The translations under genes and the position numbers were made by a program. From an uncultured Bacteroidales bacterium (lineage in GTDB: Bacteria; Bacteroidota; Bacteroidia; Bacteroidales; WCHB1-69): DNA of 43,864 nucleotides. The stretch is taken from contig CAJODA010000009.1 in assembly GCA_905233745.1 (NCBI GenBank), positions 1 through 43,864 on the forward strand, written 5' to 3'. The notes under the pieces are model-generated. The model did no database searches and had not been told where the DNA came from. It saw only the letters and a program-made list of their open reading frames with translations. Shown here in pieces: positions 31,708-38,480 of the stretch; positions within the stretch are counted from its first letter, which is position 1, and each line of letters opens with the position of its first letter.

Positions 31708-33499
31708 ACTCCTCTTTTTTGTCGTAATTGTATATTTCCCTGCAAAGGTCGTCGTATTTCTGGTAGATGACCTTGCGTTTCAGTTTCATCGTCTGCGACA
31801 ACTCCTCGCCTATGTTCCAGGTGTCTGGCACAATACGGAAGCGTTTGATTTGCTCGTGGTCAGCCAGCGTTTTGTTCACTTTGGCAACTTCCCTGTTCAT
31901 CAAAGACACAAACTCCGGATGAGCAATAAAGTTCGCACGCGAGGTGGGCACCGGAATGTGGCGTTTCCCAAAATAGTGCTCAACATTTTCAAAGGAGGGC
32001 ACGATAATGGCGGAGGCAAACTTCTCATTCTCGCCGATAACCATCACATTATCGATATATTCCGATTCATGCAGTTTGCTTTCCACGACTTGTGGCGCAA
32101 CATATTTGCCCAAAGAGAGTTTGAAGATTTCCTTCTTGCGGTCGGTGATTTTCAAGTAGCGACCATCCACCAACGTGCCGATGTCGCCGGTATGGAACCA
32201 GCCATCCTCGTCAATCACTTCCTTGGTGTATGCTTCGTCTTTGTAATAGCCCTTCATGAGGCAGGGGCCTTTGGTCAGGATTTCGCCATCTTCAGCCAGT
32301 TTGAACTCCACACCGCGCAGAATCTCACCCACACAGCCAATCTGAATGCTGTTGCCTCTGGGATTGTTCACGGCAATCACAGGGGATGTTTCCGTCAAAC
32401 CATAGCCCTCATACACGCGGATTTTGGCGGCGACAAACAGCCGAATCACCTTTTCAGGGATGCTGGAACCGCCGGAGACCACTGTCATCTCATGACCGCC
32501 CAACGCATCGCGCCATTTGCTGTAAACCAGTTTGTCGGCCAGGTTGTATTTCATCAGATAGAGCGGACGTTTGCAATAATAGTCGAATCGAGTGGCAAAG
32601 CGGAACGCCCAGAAGTAGATATGCTTCTTTAATCCCTTCATGGATTTGCCTGCTGCGTAGAGTTTGTCGTACATCATCTCAAACACGCGCGGCACCGCAC
32701 AGAAGCCGTCGGCGTGCATGTCATGCATGTCCTTGGCAATGGTGGCCAAACTTCCAGCATAGTAATGACTCACGCCCATGTACTGGTAGTGATAGTTCAC
32801 AATGCGCTCATAAACATGACACAACGGCAAGAAACTCAACATCTTACAGCGATAATCCAAAAGCTGGAGATCTTCCACAATGGGCAGGAAATTGTTGCAG
32901 ATGTTGCCGTGCGACAGCATCACACCCTTGGATTTTCCAGTGGTGCCGGAGGTGTAGATGATGGTGGCGATATCATCCGTAGAGATTGTTTTCTTGTTCT
33001 CCTCAATCACCGGTTTCCATTTCTCGCGGTTCTGGCGCCCCAACTCGAGCAGTTCTTCGAGCGAAGGCACATTATTCACCTTGTCCACACCATACATTAC
33101 CGGATGTTGCTGGATATCCGGAATCACGGGTTCCACTCTTTTGTAGATGGATTCAATGCCGAACACAATGCACTTGCAGTCGCAGTGGTTCAAGATGTGC
33201 CGGTACTCTTCCGGATTAAGGGTTGGATATACGGGCACATGGACCATTCCGGCCAGCATAATACCCATATCAAGGAAATTCCAGGCAGGACGGTTGCGCA
33301 TTATAGTCACAATCTTGTCACCCTTCTGAAAACCGAGTTCCAAAAAGGCACTGGCAAAATTGTGCGCATAATCTACATAGTCCTGTATGCTGTAGGTGAT
33401 CCAACCATTTCCAGAGTCATCACGTTTGGCAAAGAAATCCGGTTTTTCGTATTTTTCTGAAATAACATCCAGTATATCAAAAATTCGAGAAGGTCTCAT
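31706..33499 (-). CDS. Long-chain acyl-CoA ligase (AMP-forming)
   Basis: Activates fatty acids with ATP and CoA through an acyl-adenylate. The 597-residue protein carries the ANL superfamily motifs: IYTSGTTGKSKG (181-192), the GYGLTETSPVI adenine-site motif, DGWFHTGDIG with the ribose-binding Asp, and ITDRKKEIFKLSLGKYVAPQ at the hinge. The A10-type lysine region near the C-terminus is replaced by the family's LKRKVIYQKY. It starts 18 bases after the GT2 stop. Its last codons run into a palindromic repeat, so the extreme C-terminus may have been altered. Confidence 0.95.
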   Translation of the reverse strand: MRPSRIFDILDVISEKYEKPDFFAKRDDSGNGWITYSIQDYVDYAHNFASAFLELGFQKGDKIVTIMRNRPAWNFLDMGIMLAGMVHVPVYPTLNPEEYRHILNHCDCKCIVFGIESIYKRVEPVIPDIQQHPVMYGVDKVNNVPSLEELLELGRQNREKWKPVIEENKKTISTDDIATIIYTSGTTGKSKGVMLSHGNICNNFLPIVEDLQLLDYRCKMLSFLPLCHVYERIVNYHYQYMGVSHYYAGSLATIAKDMHDMHADGFCAVPRVFEMMYDKLYAAGKSMKGLKKHIYFWAFRFATRFDYYCKRPLYLMKYNLADKLVYSKWRDALGGHEMTVVSGGSSIPEKVIRLFVAAKIRVYEGYGLTETSPVIAVNNPRGNSIQIGCVGEILRGVEFKLAEDGEILTKGPCLMKGYYKDEAYTKEVIDEDGWFHTGDIGTLVDGRYLKITDRKKEIFKLSLGKYVAPQVVESKLHESEYIDNVMVIGENEKFASAIIVPSFENVEHYFGKRHIPVPTSRANFIAHPEFVSLMNREVAKVNKTLADHEQIKRFRIVPDTWNIGEELSQTMKLKRKVIYQKYDDLCREIYNYDKKEE

Positions 33500-33517
33500 T
33501 TTTGCAATGTAATCGTT

Positions 33518-34471
33518 CTATTCAAGTTTGTCTGAGATAAGGTATTTGTTTCTATCAGATCCATTACGTGCGATAAGTTCTCCAAGAAATCCAGCAAGAA
33601 ACATCATGAATCCGAGAATCATGGCCAGCATAGCGATGCCGAACAGGGGTTGGTCCATAACCTGACGATAGGGCAATCCATGGGCCTGGTGCACGAGTTT
33701 TGCGATGAGCAACCAGATGGCACACACGAAACCCACTATGAAGGCCAGTGAGCCCCACACGCCAAATGCGTGCATCGGTTTCTTGCCGAATCTGGTCATG
33801 AACGAAATTGTCAGCAAATCCAGATACCCGTTCACAAAACGGTCGATTCCGAACTTGGTAACACCGTATTTGCGCTTCTGATGCACCACCACCTTCTCGC
33901 CAATCTTGCTGAAACCGGCCCATTTGGCAATCACCGGGATATATCGGTGCATCTCACTGTACACCTCTATGGATTTCACCACATCCTTGCGGTAGGCTTT
34001 CAGGCCGCAGTTGAAATCGTGCAACTTGATGCCAGACATCCTCCGCGTTGTCCAGTTGAAGAATTTGGAAGGAATGTTTTTGGCAATTTTGGAGTCATAC
34101 CGGACCTTCTTCCATCCGGAAACCAGGTCGTAACCATCCTCAACAATCATCCGGTAAAGTTCGGGGATCTCATCAGGGCTGTCCTGCAAGTCAGCATCCA
34201 TCGTGATAACCACATCGCCCTGACAAGCTTCGAAACCGGTGTTCAACGCCGCCGATTTTCCATAGTTTCGACGGAAACGGATGCCTTTGACGCACTCGTT
34301 CTCCTGATGCAGATTGCACACAACGTTCCAGGAATTATCAGTGGAGCCATCGTCAACCATAAGAACTTCATAGGTGTATTGATGCTCGTCCATCACGCGT
34401 TTTATCCACGCGGCCAATTCAGGCAGGGACTCTTCTTCATTGTAAAGGGGGATTATTACGGAGATGTTCAT
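33518..34471 (-). CDS. Membrane-bound glycosyltransferase family 2 (ArnC/DPM1 type)
   Basis: Probably transfers a sugar from a nucleotide sugar to a polyprenyl phosphate at the inner face of the membrane. The GT-A domain (about 1-225) begins SVIIPLYNEEESLPELAAWI and has the metal-binding DAD at D92-D94 (ITMDADLQDSPDE), and NCGLKAYRK further on. Two membrane helices follow at about 232-258 and 275-300, as in ArnC/GtrB-like proteins. Length 317 aa is typical. A 9-bp tandem repeat fills the region before its start. DUF4199 proteins are common neighbours of this gene in Bacteroidota. Confidence 0.94.
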   Translation of the reverse strand: MNISVIIPLYNEEESLPELAAWIKRVMDEHQYTYEVLMVDDGSTDNSWNVVCNLHQENECVKGIRFRRNYGKSAALNTGFEACQGDVVITMDADLQDSPDEIPELYRMIVEDGYDLVSGWKKVRYDSKIAKNIPSKFFNWTTRRMSGIKLHDFNCGLKAYRKDVVKSIEVYSEMHRYIPVIAKWAGFSKIGEKVVVHQKRKYGVTKFGIDRFVNGYLDLLTISFMTRFGKKPMHAFGVWGSLAFIVGFVCAIWLLIAKLVHQAHGLPYRQVMDQPLFGIAMLAMILGFMMFLAGFLGELIARNGSDRNKYLISDKLE

Positions 34472-34480
34472 GTTATTAGG

Positions 34481-34534
34481 GTTCGTAAGGTTCGTAAGGT
34501 TTGTAAAGTTTGTAAAGTTTGTAAAGTTTGTAAA
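34481..34534. repeat. Six tandem 9-bp repeats before the GT2 gene
   Basis: Two copies of GTTCGTAAG then four of GTTTGTAAA, at 34481, 34490, 34499, 34508, 34517 and 34526. It begins 10 bases upstream of the GT2 start codon, in the 108-base gap after DUF4199. Confidence 0.85.
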
Positions 34535-34579
34535 ATTTAAAAGAGGAAAGGATTAATGGCTAACGGCCAAATATCGTTC

Positions 34580-35470
34580 TCAACTCTCCACTTTTTCCTC
34601 AATGGGGTTTTTGGACCGGTAGTGAAACATGGCGACAAAAAGGCCGAAGAACATGCCGTACATCAGGTCCATAAGAGCACTGACCGCAGTATAGGTCAGA
34701 GCATTGTCATAGTGTGGCACATGTGACTTGTTCTGTTCGAAGCGAATATCCGCCGGGTTGACAGCCATCAGTTTCGAGCTGGTCTGTTGCACCACCATTT
34801 CCACATAAGGTGTGGAGGGTTCGCGTTCGTTTTGCGCCACGTACAATTCCAAAGTCTCCATCAGCACTCTTCTGGAATAGGGAGCGAAATTGGCAAGCTG
34901 GTAATTTTTAGCAGTATCGGCAGCGCGACGTGCAATCATCTTCTCCTCATAGAATCTGCCAACCATCTCCTTACCACGGTGCAGGTCGGTGCGCAAGGAA
35001 TCGGAAATGTTCTCCGACTGGCACACGGCACGCTCCTGATCCGTCATAATAATCCGAACCGTGTCCAAATAGAGGTTCAGCTCCTGCGAGTTGATGGTGT
35101 CACGGTCTATGACCATTCGGAAATTCTTGAGTGCACTCTCATACTTTTTAGACAATCCCGCCTTATCAATCACTGTGTAGTGGATCATGTCGTAGCCGAA
35201 GAACAGGACAGAGCCCACAATAGAGACGACAAGACAGCATGCAAAGGCTTTGGAAAATGAGAGGCGATGCGGATATTTCTCCTTGAACTCTTTGACGCCG
35301 GCATGCAGAATCAGAATGAAGACGATAATGATGGCGATATCAAACATCTTTGCGCCCTCAAACTCCACGTTCCGGGCCACCATCTTCACCACTTCGAACA
35401 GGGACAGTGCCACGCCGAGCAGCACACCCCATTTCAGACATACCAACCAGGATTTGTTGTCGTCTTTCAT
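34580..35470 (-). CDS. DUF4199 membrane protein with a large insertion
   Basis: A 296-residue inner-membrane protein. Three helices are clear near the start (about 8-28, 42-62 and 72-98) and one near the end (about 259-284), the four-helix plan of DUF4199. Usual members are about 160-190 residues. Here about 140 residues of soluble, charged, mostly helical sequence (105-245) separate helices three and four. Function unknown; it lies between mce (18-base gap) and the GT2 gene, a common Bacteroidota neighbourhood. Confidence 0.8.
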   Translation of the reverse strand: MKDDNKSWLVCLKWGVLLGVALSLFEVVKMVARNVEFEGAKMFDIAIIIVFILILHAGVKEFKEKYPHRLSFSKAFACCLVVSIVGSVLFFGYDMIHYTVIDKAGLSKKYESALKNFRMVIDRDTINSQELNLYLDTVRIIMTDQERAVCQSENISDSLRTDLHRGKEMVGRFYEEKMIARRAADTAKNYQLANFAPYSRRVLMETLELYVAQNEREPSTPYVEMVVQQTSSKLMAVNPADIRFEQNKSHVPHYDNALTYTAVSALMDLMYGMFFGLFVAMFHYRSKNPIEEKVES

Positions 35471-35488
35471 AATTTGGATTCCAGAATT

Positions 35489-35899
35489 TTACTCCTTTGG
35501 CTTGCAGCAGAACTCTGTCAGAACGCTGCATGTGGATTTGGGGTGTGCAAAGCCGATCATAAGGCCTTCAGCGCCACAGCGGGGAGCCTTGTCTATCAAA
35601 CGGACCTCCTTCTCTGCCAGTTCGTTCAGTGCGTCTGCCGTATCATCCACGGCAAATGCGAGGTGATGGATGCCTTCGCCACGATTCTCGATGAATTTGG
35701 CGATGGTGCTGTCGGGAGATGTGGGTTCCAACAGCTCGATCTTGGTCTGTCCCACCTTGAAAAAGGCGGTCTTCACTTTCTGGTCAGCGACCTCTTCGAT
35801 GTTGTAGCACTTCAGACCCAGCACTTTCTCATAGTACGGGATTGCGGTTTCCAAGCTTTTCACGGCGATACCGAGATGTTCAATGTGTGTGATGTTCAT
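35489..35899 (-). CDS. mce: Methylmalonyl-CoA epimerase
   Basis: Interconverts the S and R forms of methylmalonyl-CoA in the succinate-propionate pathway. A 136-residue VOC/glyoxalase-fold protein with the metal ligands in ITHIEHLGIAV (His8), KIELLEPT (Glu), GIHHLAFAV (His) and the final strand TCSVLTEF (Glu). Length and motif order are standard. In this organism it supports a propionate-producing or succinate-consuming route. Confidence 0.95.
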   Translation of the reverse strand: MNITHIEHLGIAVKSLETAIPYYEKVLGLKCYNIEEVADQKVKTAFFKVGQTKIELLEPTSPDSTIAKFIENRGEGIHHLAFAVDDTADALNELAEKEVRLIDKAPRCGAEGLMIGFAHPKSTCSVLTEFCCKPKE

Positions 35900-35916
35900 A
35901 TTAATATTATTTTATT

Positions 35917-36003
35917 GTTAGAGACGCACGGCCGTGCGTCTTTACATTATTATCCGTTAGAGACGTAGGCCGTACGTCTTTACAATTGGCCGCGCGTCTT
36001 TAC
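35917..36003. repeat. Two and a half tandem copies of the GAGACG palindrome
   Basis: Copy 1 at 35917-35945 has a perfect 20-base core, AGACGCACGG CCGTGCGTCT (35922-35941). Copy 2 at 35956-35983 has arms AGACGTA and TACGTCT. Copy 3 at 35984-36003 keeps only the right half, GCCGCGCGTCTTTAC. The outer parts GTTAGAGACG and CGTCTTTAC are constant. Fills the gap between mce and the methyltransferase gene. Confidence 0.85.
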
Positions 36004-36009
36004 GATATT

Positions 36010-36801
36010 TCAGTCGCGTTGACTGTCCGCCTTCAGCCAGGTTGTTTTGTGCTTGACCAATTTGATTGCAAGAGTGATGATGAGTGCAGCGAGCAGTATG
36101 TAGAACGAGGGACGAAGCCATTTGACAAGGGGGATGCTGAACGGAGTATTCACCACCACAATCAGGACAAACATCAGATAGTCGGCAAGCACGTACATGA
36201 AGACGGTGGAGAATATGGTGGCGTACTCTCTCCGCACGAAGGTTTTGAAGGAAAACCGCAGATCTCCTTGCTCGAACAGACGGAATTTGGGGATGAAAGC
36301 GGGCACCCGGCTGGCCCATTCTTCGAACTTATCCCCGAACTGGCTTCTGAGGTAGGCCTCTTCGGCAAACATGATGCGTTCGTAGTAGAGCCAATAGCAG
36401 AGCGATATAATCAGAAAGACATAGAGATTCATCGTGAACAGGAGCACCCCGGCCCAAATCAAATAGTTACCCAAATAGAGCGGATGTCGGACAATGGAAT
36501 AGATGCCCTTGGTGTTCAGTGTTTTGGCAACTTGTCCGGAAGTGTTGCGTCCGGAGGTGCCTTTAGGAGTCGTACTGACCGTGTATGCGCGCACAGCCAA
36601 ACCGCAAAGGGACACCAACAGTGCAAGCACTATAGTGATAATGCGGAGACCCTGCCATTGGCCCAAAAACAGTTGCAAATAGAATATCCTGTTGGAACCT
36701 ATCAACAAGGGCAAAGCTAACAGGCAAAGCAGCACGGGGACCTGTCCCCGATACCTAAACAGCACGTTTCCTGACCGTTCAAAAGAATCTCTCAGCGCCA
36801 C
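36010..36801 (-). CDS. Isoprenylcysteine/phospholipid methyltransferase-like membrane protein
   Basis: A 263-residue polytopic membrane protein. The ICMT/PEMT signature is present: TLNTKGIYSIVRHPLYLGNY followed by a helix, then YERIMFAEEAYLRSQFGDKF, which form the AdoMet-binding site in this family. About six membrane helices are seen, including an extra pair at the C-terminus. The start is GTG at 36801; no ATG lies in frame nearby and the promoter at 36830 fits. The substrate cannot be told from sequence; it is probably a small lipid or thiol rather than a protein CAAX box. First gene of the long minus-strand run. Confidence 0.85.
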   Translation of the reverse strand: MALRDSFERSGNVLFRYRGQVPVLLCLLALPLLIGSNRIFYLQLFLGQWQGLRIITIVLALLVSLCGLAVRAYTVSTTPKGTSGRNTSGQVAKTLNTKGIYSIVRHPLYLGNYLIWAGVLLFTMNLYVFLIISLCYWLYYERIMFAEEAYLRSQFGDKFEEWASRVPAFIPKFRLFEQGDLRFSFKTFVRREYATIFSTVFMYVLADYLMFVLIVVVNTPFSIPLVKWLRPSFYILLAALIITLAIKLVKHKTTWLKADSQRD

Positions 36802-36829
36802 AATATATACCTATTTTTTTATTAAGGGT

Positions 36830-36859
36830 GCAAAGATACAAAAAAAAGCGAACGTGCAA
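36830..36859 (-). promoter_or_regulatory. Promoter of the methyltransferase gene
   Basis: On the minus strand TTG (36859-36857), 18 bases, then TATCTTTGC (36838-36830); the GTG start is 28 bases further on. It lies directly downstream of the rplS terminator. Confidence 0.7.
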
Positions 36860-36878
36860 TTTATGCCTCAATATCTGC

Positions 36879-36909
36879 AAAAAAAAACTTCCCCCTTTCG
36901 GGAGAAGTT
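36879..36909 (-). terminator. Rho-independent terminator of rplS
   Basis: On the minus strand AACTTCTCCC, GAAA loop, GGGGGAAGTT (one T-G pair), followed by nine T. It starts 22 bases after the rplS stop. Confidence 0.9.
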
Positions 36910-36931
36910 TTTATATGGGACCAGGTTACGA

Positions 36932-37285
36932 TTAGCCTCTGCGTTCTTTGATACGAGCCTTCTTACCGGTGAGATTACGGAAGTAATAGATACGGGCGCG
37001 ACGAACGACACCACGTTTGTTGATGGTAAGACCGGCAATCATCGGTGTTGCGAACGGGAAGATTCTCTCCACGCCAATGCCGCTGGACATTTTTCTCACG
37101 GTGAAGGTTTTGGTAGCTCCGGAGCCGTTAATTTGCAAAACGACGCCCTGGAACTGCTGGATACGCTCCTTGGAACCTTCTACAATTCTATAGGATACGG
37201 TAATCGTGTCACCTGCTTTAAATTTCGGAAATTCTTGTTTCTGAATGAAATTGTCCTCTACGTACTGAATCAGTTCTTGTTTCAT
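36932..37285 (-). CDS. rplS: 50S ribosomal protein L19
   Basis: Large-subunit protein at the 30S/50S interface. The 117-residue product shows the L19 pattern FKAGDTITVSYRIVEGSKER, QFQGVVLQINGSGATKTFTV, RKMSSGIGVERIFPF and NKRGVVRRARIYYFRNLTGK. Single-gene unit with its own promoter and terminator. Confidence 0.98.
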   Translation of the reverse strand: MKQELIQYVEDNFIQKQEFPKFKAGDTITVSYRIVEGSKERIQQFQGVVLQINGSGATKTFTVRKMSSGIGVERIFPFATPMIAGLTINKRGVVRRARIYYFRNLTGKKARIKERRG

Positions 37286-37329
37286 CTCTCTATATCTTTA
37301 ATTATTTTTATCGCTTATTTTTTCGGGCT

Positions 37330-37360
37330 GCAAAAATACATTTTTTTTGATATTGAGCAA
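37330..37360 (-). promoter_or_regulatory. Promoter of rplS
   Basis: On the minus strand TTG (37360-37358), 19 bases, then TATTTTTGC (37338-37330); the start codon is 45 bases further on. Confidence 0.75.
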
Positions 37361-37488
37361 CTTATCAAAATAAGATTTTTTCTTTTTTTCTGAAACAGCC
37401 CTATTGAAAGCAATTATTTAACTCAACTACAATCTGTTACAAAACATTGTAACGACTTATCGTAAAAGAAAGACTCAAAAATCACACA

Positions 37489-38178
37489 TCAACATTTGTC
37501 TGTCTTCTTACTGAATCCTGGTGGAATCACACATTTAAGACCGTCAATGTGTTCAAACAGTTGTGGATCAACATTTGCATTCATCGGATCCAATATGAAG
37601 TCAATGCCCTCGCGACGTGCCAACTTTGCAGCTGGAACAAAATCCGAATCTCCTGAAAAAAGGACAATGGTGTCCACTAATTTCTTTAATGACAACGAGG
37701 CAATGTCAACCCCAATTTTCATGTCAATACTTTTCTGCCTAATATTCAGAAACACATCATTTTCAGTCAAATCGCCTATTATTATGGAGCCATTCAATAG
37801 TTCTTTCACTTTTGACGGATATATTTGCCAATGGCCATTGTCTTTCAACGATCCTAATCGCAAAGCCACTTTCCGTTTTCTTTTCAAGTTATCAAACAGT
37901 CCCATTCTAAAGGCATATTCACCTGATTTGGCAAAATCTATTACTTTTTTTGAAATCGGATTGTGAAACTTCTTGTTCAAAGGATAACAATCATAGTAAA
38001 AAATTCGATACAAATAGTTACTGCTGCCCACATGAGCATGCGCCATTGTGTACATGGTGTTTGCAAAAGCATCCACAGGCATGCTTTTATCCTTATTATA
38101 CAAAGCATTGAATCTTTTGATAAAAAAACCTCCATCAATGAGGACCGCAATTCTGCGTGAGGGAATCTTGTTTTTCAT
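37489..38178 (-). CDS. NYN-domain protein (LabA/DUF88 type), putative RNase
   Basis: A 229-residue protein with the PIN-like NYN fold of LabA/DUF88 proteins, which includes metal-dependent ribonucleases. Acidic residues expected at the active site are present: D15 (AVLIDGGFFIKRF), D158 (KIGVDIASLSLKK) and D177, D179 (VLFSGDSDFVPAAK). The start at 38178 is preceded by an A-rich stretch; an ATG nine codons upstream (38205) is an alternative. Divergent from dnaE. No partner protein adjacent. The leader holds a long-range hairpin. Confidence 0.85.
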   Translation of the reverse strand: MKNKIPSRRIAVLIDGGFFIKRFNALYNKDKSMPVDAFANTMYTMAHAHVGSSNYLYRIFYYDCYPLNKKFHNPISKKVIDFAKSGEYAFRMGLFDNLKRKRKVALRLGSLKDNGHWQIYPSKVKELLNGSIIIGDLTENDVFLNIRQKSIDMKIGVDIASLSLKKLVDTIVLFSGDSDFVPAAKLARREGIDFILDPMNANVDPQLFEHIDGLKCVIPPGFSKKTDKC

Positions 38179-38211
38179 CTTGTTTTCAGTTAGTAAAAGA
38201 CTCATGGTGAG

Positions 38212-38262
38212 GCGTGCCCATTATCAAGATTAACACAGTTGCTTCTGCGTTATCGGGCACGC
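38212..38262 (-). promoter_or_regulatory. Long-range hairpin in the NYN gene leader
   Basis: GCGTGCCC (38212-38219) and GGGCACGC (38255-38262) are perfect 8-bp arms around a 35-base loop. On the minus-strand transcript it lies between the predicted start of transcription (about 38279) and the NYN start codon. Confidence 0.5.
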
Positions 38263-38285
38263 GTAGCCAAGAGAATAATCGTTGT

Positions 38286-38316
38286 GCAAAAATACATTTT
38301 TTTTGATATCACCCAA
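38286..38316 (-). promoter_or_regulatory. Promoter of the NYN-domain gene
   Basis: On the minus strand TTG (38316-38314), 19 bases, then TATTTTTGC (38294-38286). Predicted leader about 75-100 nt. Confidence 0.7.
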
Positions 38317-38401
38317 CAGGGTCGGAAAAGTTTTTTCACTTCTTCAACAATTGCGATTTTCCAACATTGATACAACCGCTTTAACTGTTGATATTTTTTT
38401 C

Positions 38402-38444
38402 TGTGATGATGCCATCACAAGTACCCATTATTTGTTATTTTTGC
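38402..38444 (+). promoter_or_regulatory. dnaE promoter with an overlapping inverted repeat
   Basis: TATTTTTGC at 38436-38444 is an exact -7 box, 36 bases before the dnaE ATG. TGTGATG-ATGC-CATCACA (38402-38419) is a perfect 7-bp inverted repeat that covers the place where the -33 box should be, so it could be an operator. Confidence 0.5.
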
Positions 38445-38480
38445 CGACAGACAATTTCTCAAACCTGAAACCCAACCATT

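Noticed and set aside
34481-34540. Val-Arg/Cys-Lys repeat peptide read from the 9-bp array
   Set aside because: It appears only as the extension of a frame antisense to the GT2 gene.
38402-38419. TGTGA...TCACA as a CRP/FNR site
   Set aside because: The spacer between TGTGA and TCACA is 8 bases, not 6, and no regulator of this kind is seen; kept only as a generic inverted repeat.
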